This document shows, piece after piece, positions 41,606-44,669 of a DNA stretch of 44,669 bases; the first letter of the stretch is position 1, and every line of letters starts with the position of its first letter. A program made the position numbers and the translations under genes. Below the pieces are notes generated by a model that worked only from the letters and a program-made list of their open reading frames with translations, was not told the origin of the DNA and made no database searches. The DNA comes from Actinomycetota bacterium (GTDB lineage: Bacteria > Actinomycetota > Acidimicrobiia > Acidimicrobiales > AC-14): NCBI GenBank assembly GCA_040754375.1, contig JBFMCT010000029.1:1-44669 (forward strand), in the 5' to 3' direction.

Positions 41606-42790
41606 TCAACGGAGGACTCGAGAGATGGCGTAGTCGCCGTGATGGATGACCTCGCCGTCGAGGGTGACGACGAGGACCTTGCGGGCCCTCACCTTGATGA
41701 TGGCGGTGACGTACTGGTGGGTCTGGTCCTCGGCGACGGTGATGCGCTTGCCGAAGAGGTCGACCCGGCGGTTCGATCGCACGTAGCGGACGACCTCAAT
41801 GCGCCCCTGGGCGGGCAGGCGTGTCGGCGGTTCGTAGCTGGCCGACAGTGGGTTGCGCAGCCGGCCGGCCATGACCTCGCTGGGGCTGGCGCCGCCGTGG
41901 GCGGCGTAGCGGTGGTGAGTGTTGTGGAAGGCGACGAAGGCCCGGTTCTCGGTCCGGAGGTGGTCGATGCCGCCGAAGACCTCGGTGCGGAAGAAGCTCT
42001 TGTCCCACACGTCGTTGAAGTGCTCGATGACCCCGTTGCGCCACGGCTCCCGCAGCGGGATGAAGCGAGGCGTGACGCCCAGGTCCAGACACGTGGCCAC
42101 GACCGGGCCGAAGTACTCCGAGGCGGGTTGGATGCCTCCCCTGAAGTTGGCGTGGTTGTCAAACTGGGCCACCGCCGGCACCCCGACGCTTGACCAGATC
42201 CCCACCAAAGACCGAGCCAGCAACGGCGGGCGGCACACGTCGAGGATGTCGTTGGCCGCCTCGTGCGATCCGACGTCGATCAGGTTCAGGGCGTGGAACT
42301 CGACGCCACCGAAGAGGTGCCGGGGACCGACGAGGTCCACCTGGTGGGTGGTGCCGGGCTCGACGCCCACCGGGGCCGGGTAGGGAACGCCCCTGGAGAC
42401 GTAGCGGGGCGAGCGGCGACGGGGCCGGCTGAGTCCGGCCCGGGCCAGCACGCGCTCGATGGTGCGCGACGGCGGGATGGGGTCCACCCCGAGCCGGCGC
42501 AGCTCCCACTGGATGGCGAGGGATCCGTACTGCGCCCGCGGGTTGGCTACCAGGCGCTCCCGGGCAGCGAGGATCTGATCCCGCAGCTCGTCGGGTGTCC
42601 GCGTCGGTGAGCTGTGCGGCGCCCGGGACCGCTCCTGAGCCCAGCGGTCAGCGTGGCCGTCCTCAGCGTGGCGGGCCACCCACTTGCGCACCCAGCGGTC
42701 GGTTCGGCCCAGTGCCGAGGCGATCTGGTCCGGACTCTCCCCGGCCAGCCTCCGACGGACCGCCTCACGACGCAGTTCTTCCTCGGACAA
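41606..42790 (-). CDS. IS481-like DDE transposase
   Basis: The 394-residue protein starts at TTG 42790, eight bases after GAGGAGG on the minus strand. An N-terminal helix-turn-helix (RREAVRRRLAGESPDQIASA, LGRTDRWVRKWVARH) is followed by a second DNA-binding part (PPSRTIERVLARAGLSRPRR) and an rve-type catalytic core. The likely DDE residues are the Asp in HQVDLVGPRHLFGG, the Asp in VAQFDNHANFRGG and the Glu in REPWRNGVIEHFNDVWDK. The gene fills the element between 41493 and 42950 and appears intact, so it may still be active. Confidence 0.9.
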   Translation of the reverse strand: MSEEELRREAVRRRLAGESPDQIASALGRTDRWVRKWVARHAEDGHADRWAQERSRAPHSSPTRTPDELRDQILAARERLVANPRAQYGSLAIQWELRRLGVDPIPPSRTIERVLARAGLSRPRRRSPRYVSRGVPYPAPVGVEPGTTHQVDLVGPRHLFGGVEFHALNLIDVGSHEAANDILDVCRPPLLARSLVGIWSSVGVPAVAQFDNHANFRGGIQPASEYFGPVVATCLDLGVTPRFIPLREPWRNGVIEHFNDVWDKSFFRTEVFGGIDHLRTENRAFVAFHNTHHRYAAHGGASPSEVMAGRLRNPLSASYEPPTRLPAQGRIEVVRYVRSNRRVDLFGKRITVAEDQTHQYVTAIIKVRARKVLVVTLDGEVIHHGDYAISRVLR

Positions 42791-42828
42791 CCATGCCTCC
42801 TCGCTCGATGATGAGCGAGAAGCAAAAC

Positions 42829-42938
42829 CGGAACGATGTCCTGGCGGAAGCGCATCTCCACCACCGGAACGATGTCCTGTCGGCTAGCGACGTCCTGTTG
42901 CGGAACGATGTCCAGTCGGTCGCGCCGGAACGATGTCC
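42829..42938 (+). repeat. Right-end array of the 13-bp motif CGGAACGATGTCC
   Basis: Exact copies begin at 42829, 42865, 42901 and 42926, so the first three are spaced by 36 bases, and a degenerate copy lies around 42885-42895. The motif is the reverse complement of that in the left array. Reading rightward in one frame it encodes repeated RNDVL peptides. Confidence 0.88.
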
Positions 42939-42950
42939 TGGCGGTCCTCA

Positions 42951-42956
42951 GCTAAC
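42951..42956 (+). repeat. Right target-site duplication GCTAAC
   Basis: Matches the left copy at 41487-41492 and directly follows the element end. Confidence 0.8.
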
Positions 42957-43365
42957 CCGCCACCGTCAGTTCTGGCCTTGGTTCCTAGGAGTGTCACTAG
43001 TACTTGCCATAATAGCGGTCCTTACGCTTCCATCGTTCCTGGAGAGTCGGTTCGGACCAGCCGTTCGTACCTATATTGGGGCTCTTCGCGAAGGCAACTT
43101 AGACGCTGCCTACGAGATGCTGTGCGGTACAACCAGGGACTCAGTGTCATTCGACTCTTTTAGGAGCATGGTAGAAAGGGACTTTAACCGCATTGGTAGG
43201 ATCAGGGTGGTCCGCCCTCTACGTGGTGAGCAGAGAGCTGCCTACCATGTTCTTGAGGGCGAGAGGCAACGCGTGTTGTCGGTGATCTCCGTCGTGATGG
43301 AGGATGGCGAGTGGCGGCCATGCCCTCAAGGCGGTCCCTTTGGAGATCTCCGGTCACCACCGTGA
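42952..43365 (+). pseudogene. Small membrane protein cut from its start by the IS; candidate immunity gene
   Basis: Removing the element and one GCTAAC joins ATG 41485-41487 to CTA-ACC-CGC, giving a 138-residue protein beginning MLTRHRQFWPWFLGVSLVLA. It has one membrane helix (WFLGVSLVLAIIAVLTLPSF) and then an NTF2/DUF4878-like fold (YIGALREGNLDAAYEMLCGT, SFRSMVERDFNRIGRIRVVR). The original start codon overlapped the RHS tip stop as ATGCTAA. Base composition here is clearly lower in G/C than the flanks, like the tip. Position and overlap point to a toxin-immunity pair; the identity as an immunity protein is inference. An in-frame ATG inside the IS right end (42808) could start a longer hybrid product of 185 residues. 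Confidence 0.7.
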
Positions 43366-43435
43366 TAGACGCATCACGCTTGGGAGGGGCCGTCCCGCCG
43401 CGTCGTCTTGTCTACGGCCTCGGCCTCCACCTCTT

Positions 43436-44337
43436 CACCACCATGGAAGCCAGGGTGGAGGGCACCGTGCTGGCCACGGCCTCCTACGACCCCTCCGCTG
43501 GGGAGCTGACCTCGGTGGCCTACGGTAACGGGACCACGCTGGCCGAGCTCCACCAACGTCGGCGGTGCCGCCCGGGTCACCTACTCCCGGGACGCCACCG
43601 GGCGCATCGTCAGGCGGGCCGAGGCGGGCCAGCCCGCCTCCCGCCACGGTTACTCCGGCCCGGGCGACGCCCCCACGTTCGTCACCGACGACGCCGGCGC
43701 CGTGGCCCGGCGCTACGTCGCCCTGCTCGGGGGTGTGAGCGTGACCGTCACCGGCCAGCACCAGAGGTGGAGCTACCCCAACGTCCACGGCGACGTCATG
43801 GCCACCGCCGACGCCTCCGGGGCCAAAGAAGGCCCCACCGTGGTCTACACCCCCGACGGCCAGGCCCTCGGCCCCGTCCCCGGCAACCTCGACGGCCCCT
43901 TCGGCTACGGCTGGCTGGGCTCGCACCAGCGCCCCACCGAGCACGCCGACGGCCTGGCCCCGGTCGTCCAGATGGGAGCGAGGCCCTACCTGCCCTCCAT
44001 CGGCCGCTTCCTGGCCCAGGGGCCCGTCGACGGCGGCAGCGCCAACGCCTACGACTACCTCTCGGGAGACCCGGTCAACGGCCTGGACCTCACGGGAATG
44101 GCCGAGCAGCTTGGGCCTAGCCCGGCGACCTGCATCGACCTCCAGCCCTACGTCGAGGAGATCGTGATGTCGACCGAGTGCAAGGTCATGCGAGAGGCGA
44201 GGTTCCGTGAGAACGCCGGGGTCTCGTTCGACTACAACGCCACGGTCCCGTACTCCGAGACGTCCGTTGGAACGGCAAGGAGTATTTCTCTGGGGACGGT
44301 CGCGATGGGGCTACGCGTTGCAGGTGTGGGCCTAGGG
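43436..44337 (+). pseudogene. Second RHS fragment with a different, IS21-truncated tip
   Basis: The stretch before 43550 encodes part of an RHS repeat (EGTVLATASYDPSAGELTSV, AYGNGTTLAEL). At 43550 it is joined, out of frame, to the second copy of the RHS core; the break point lies within a YD repeat, so sequence has been deleted. The core frame then stays open through GRFLAQGPVDGGSANAYDYL and, unlike copy 1, without the TGAGA duplication. After 44259 a new tip starts (SETSVGTARSISLGTVAMGL, RVAGVGLGCV) and is cut by the IS21-like element near 44338. This is an orphan tip cassette of the sort seen behind RHS genes. Confidence 0.85.
43550..44259 (+). repeat. Long direct repeat, copy 2
   Basis: 710 bp corresponding to 40456-41170; the offset is 3094 bases before the TGAGA indel and 3089 after it. 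Both ends mark abrupt loss of similarity. Confidence 0.93.
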
Positions 44338-44440
44338 TGTGTAATCCGGCCGAAAGCGGACACTGATTCCGGAGGAAACCGGACACCCGTTCCGGACGAA
44401 AGCGGACATGCGTTCCGGTTGGTTCCGGACACCTGATCCC
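44338..44440 (+). repeat. Left end of an IS21-like element with 23-bp repeats
   Basis: Three units of the pattern (G/C)CGGACA(C/T)NNNTTCCGG begin at 44356, 44379 and 44402, exactly 23 bases apart, followed by a partial GTTCCGGACACC. IS21 elements carry multiple repeats near their ends. TGTGTAA near 44338 is the probable outer end, though the exact border cannot be fixed without the right end. Confidence 0.6.
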
Positions 44441-44533
44441 CAGCGCGACGGGGCGGCGCCTTGGTCCACCAAGGCGGGCACGCGGCCTTCTTGGATGACG
44501 ACTTCCACAGTTGTCATTCGAGGGAGGACCGAC

Positions 44534-44669
44534 GTGCCCAGGAGGAAGCTACCCATGCGCAAGATCACCGAGGTCCTGCGGTTGAAGGCCGCAGGGATGA
44601 ACAGTCGTGACATCGCCGCCAGCGTCGGGGCGGGTAAGACGACCATCTACGAGTACCTGGCCCGGGCCG
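44534..44669 (+). CDS. istA: IS21-family transposase IstA, N-terminal part (runs off window)
   Basis: GTG 44534 follows AGGGAGG; ATG 44555 is an alternative. The 45 residues visible include MRKITEVLRLKAAGMNSRDI and AASVGAGKTTIYEYLARA, the helix-turn-helix opening of IstA. The GAGKTT within it mimics a P-loop by chance in a helix-turn-helix context. The rest, and the istB helper ATPase expected after it, lie beyond the window. Confidence 0.85.
   Translation, partial: MPRRKLPMRKITEVLRLKAAGMNSRDIAASVGAGKTTIYEYLARA

Larger units (their letters stand above)
41493..42950 (-). mobile_element. IS481-like insertion sequence, 1458 bp
   Basis: The element is bounded by the direct repeat GCTAAC. Its ends are imperfect inverted repeats: TCTTGACCGACCGGACATCG at the left and TGAGGACCGCCAGGACATCG reading inward from the right. 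Both ends share GACCG-N-C-N-GGACATCGTTCCGG. One leftward transposase gene fills most of it. Arrays of GGACATCGTTCCG stand inside each end (three copies left, four right, inverted). It sits precisely in the overlap of the RHS-tip stop and the start of the next gene. Confidence 0.85.

Noticed and set aside
41505-42938. 36-bp-spaced repeats as a CRISPR array
   Set aside because: The repeated motif is only 13 bases, occurs inverted at the two ends of an insertion element, and there are no spacer-like unique segments of constant repeat length.
44356-44418. Three 23-bp units as a CRISPR array
   Set aside because: Too short and too few, with the degenerate centre expected of transposase sites at an IS21-like end.
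1-44669. tRNA, rRNA, riboswitch or convincing intrinsic terminators
   Set aside because: I looked through the intergenic gaps and saw none that I could support without a folding or covariance search.

Overview
The window reads as high-GC actinobacterial chromosome: strong G/C bias at third codon positions, GTG/TTG starts, BTAD and PadR regulators, and the lhr-nei2 gene pair known from actinobacteria. An uncultured or little-studied lineage such as Acidimicrobiia would fit, but that is inference from gene content.

Bases 1-8163 are a [NiFe]-hydrogenase locus. A hydrogenase small-subunit gene runs leftwards off the window. Facing it is a rightward cluster with two copies of a two-gene regulatory module (a winged-helix protein with a Cys-rich tail, then a PadR regulator; each pair overlaps at ATGA) on either side of a CooC-type ATPase with a CxC motif. 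hypC, hypD, hypE and hypF follow, with hypF apparently starting at CTG. No hypA or hypB lies in the window. The two modules share an upstream element, GGTAGA-N5-CCT(A/G)TCT.

Bases 8184-12142 hold mostly leftward small genes: a Uma2-fold nuclease, a YceI-like protein, a three-gene set of membrane or unknown proteins, a J-domain/zinc-ribbon protein, a 53-residue Cys-rich protein, and a rightward GlsB/YeaQ-type membrane protein. Bases 12183-19761 run rightwards: lhr, nei2, a CBS-citrate synthase fusion and a GNAT acetyltransferase.

Bases 19936-39646 are mixed metabolic and regulatory genes. They include a divergent TetR/methyltransferase pair around a perfect 8-bp-arm palindrome; an ECF sigma factor with a membrane-bound partner; two exported or membrane proteins; two alpha/beta hydrolases around a tandem HD-GYP/LuxR protein; a large BTAD-AAA-TPR regulator; a second methyltransferase; a CPA2/RCK antiporter; a TPR protein; two small unknowns; a PQQ-type sugar dehydrogenase lipoprotein; and acyl-CoA thioesterase II.

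Bases 39702-44669 are a decaying RHS polymorphic-toxin locus. A 5'-truncated RHS gene has a variable tip broken by a 5-bp tandem duplication and an in-frame stop. The tip's stop codon overlaps the start of a small membrane protein, a candidate immunity gene. A 1458-bp IS481-like element sits exactly in that overlap, flanked by a GCTAAC target duplication and carrying arrays of a 13-bp motif at both ends. A second RHS fragment follows, sharing about 710 bp with the first but ending in a different tip, which is cut by the left end of an IS21-like element whose istA runs off the window. Base composition drops at each tip, as expected for exchangeable toxin cassettes.
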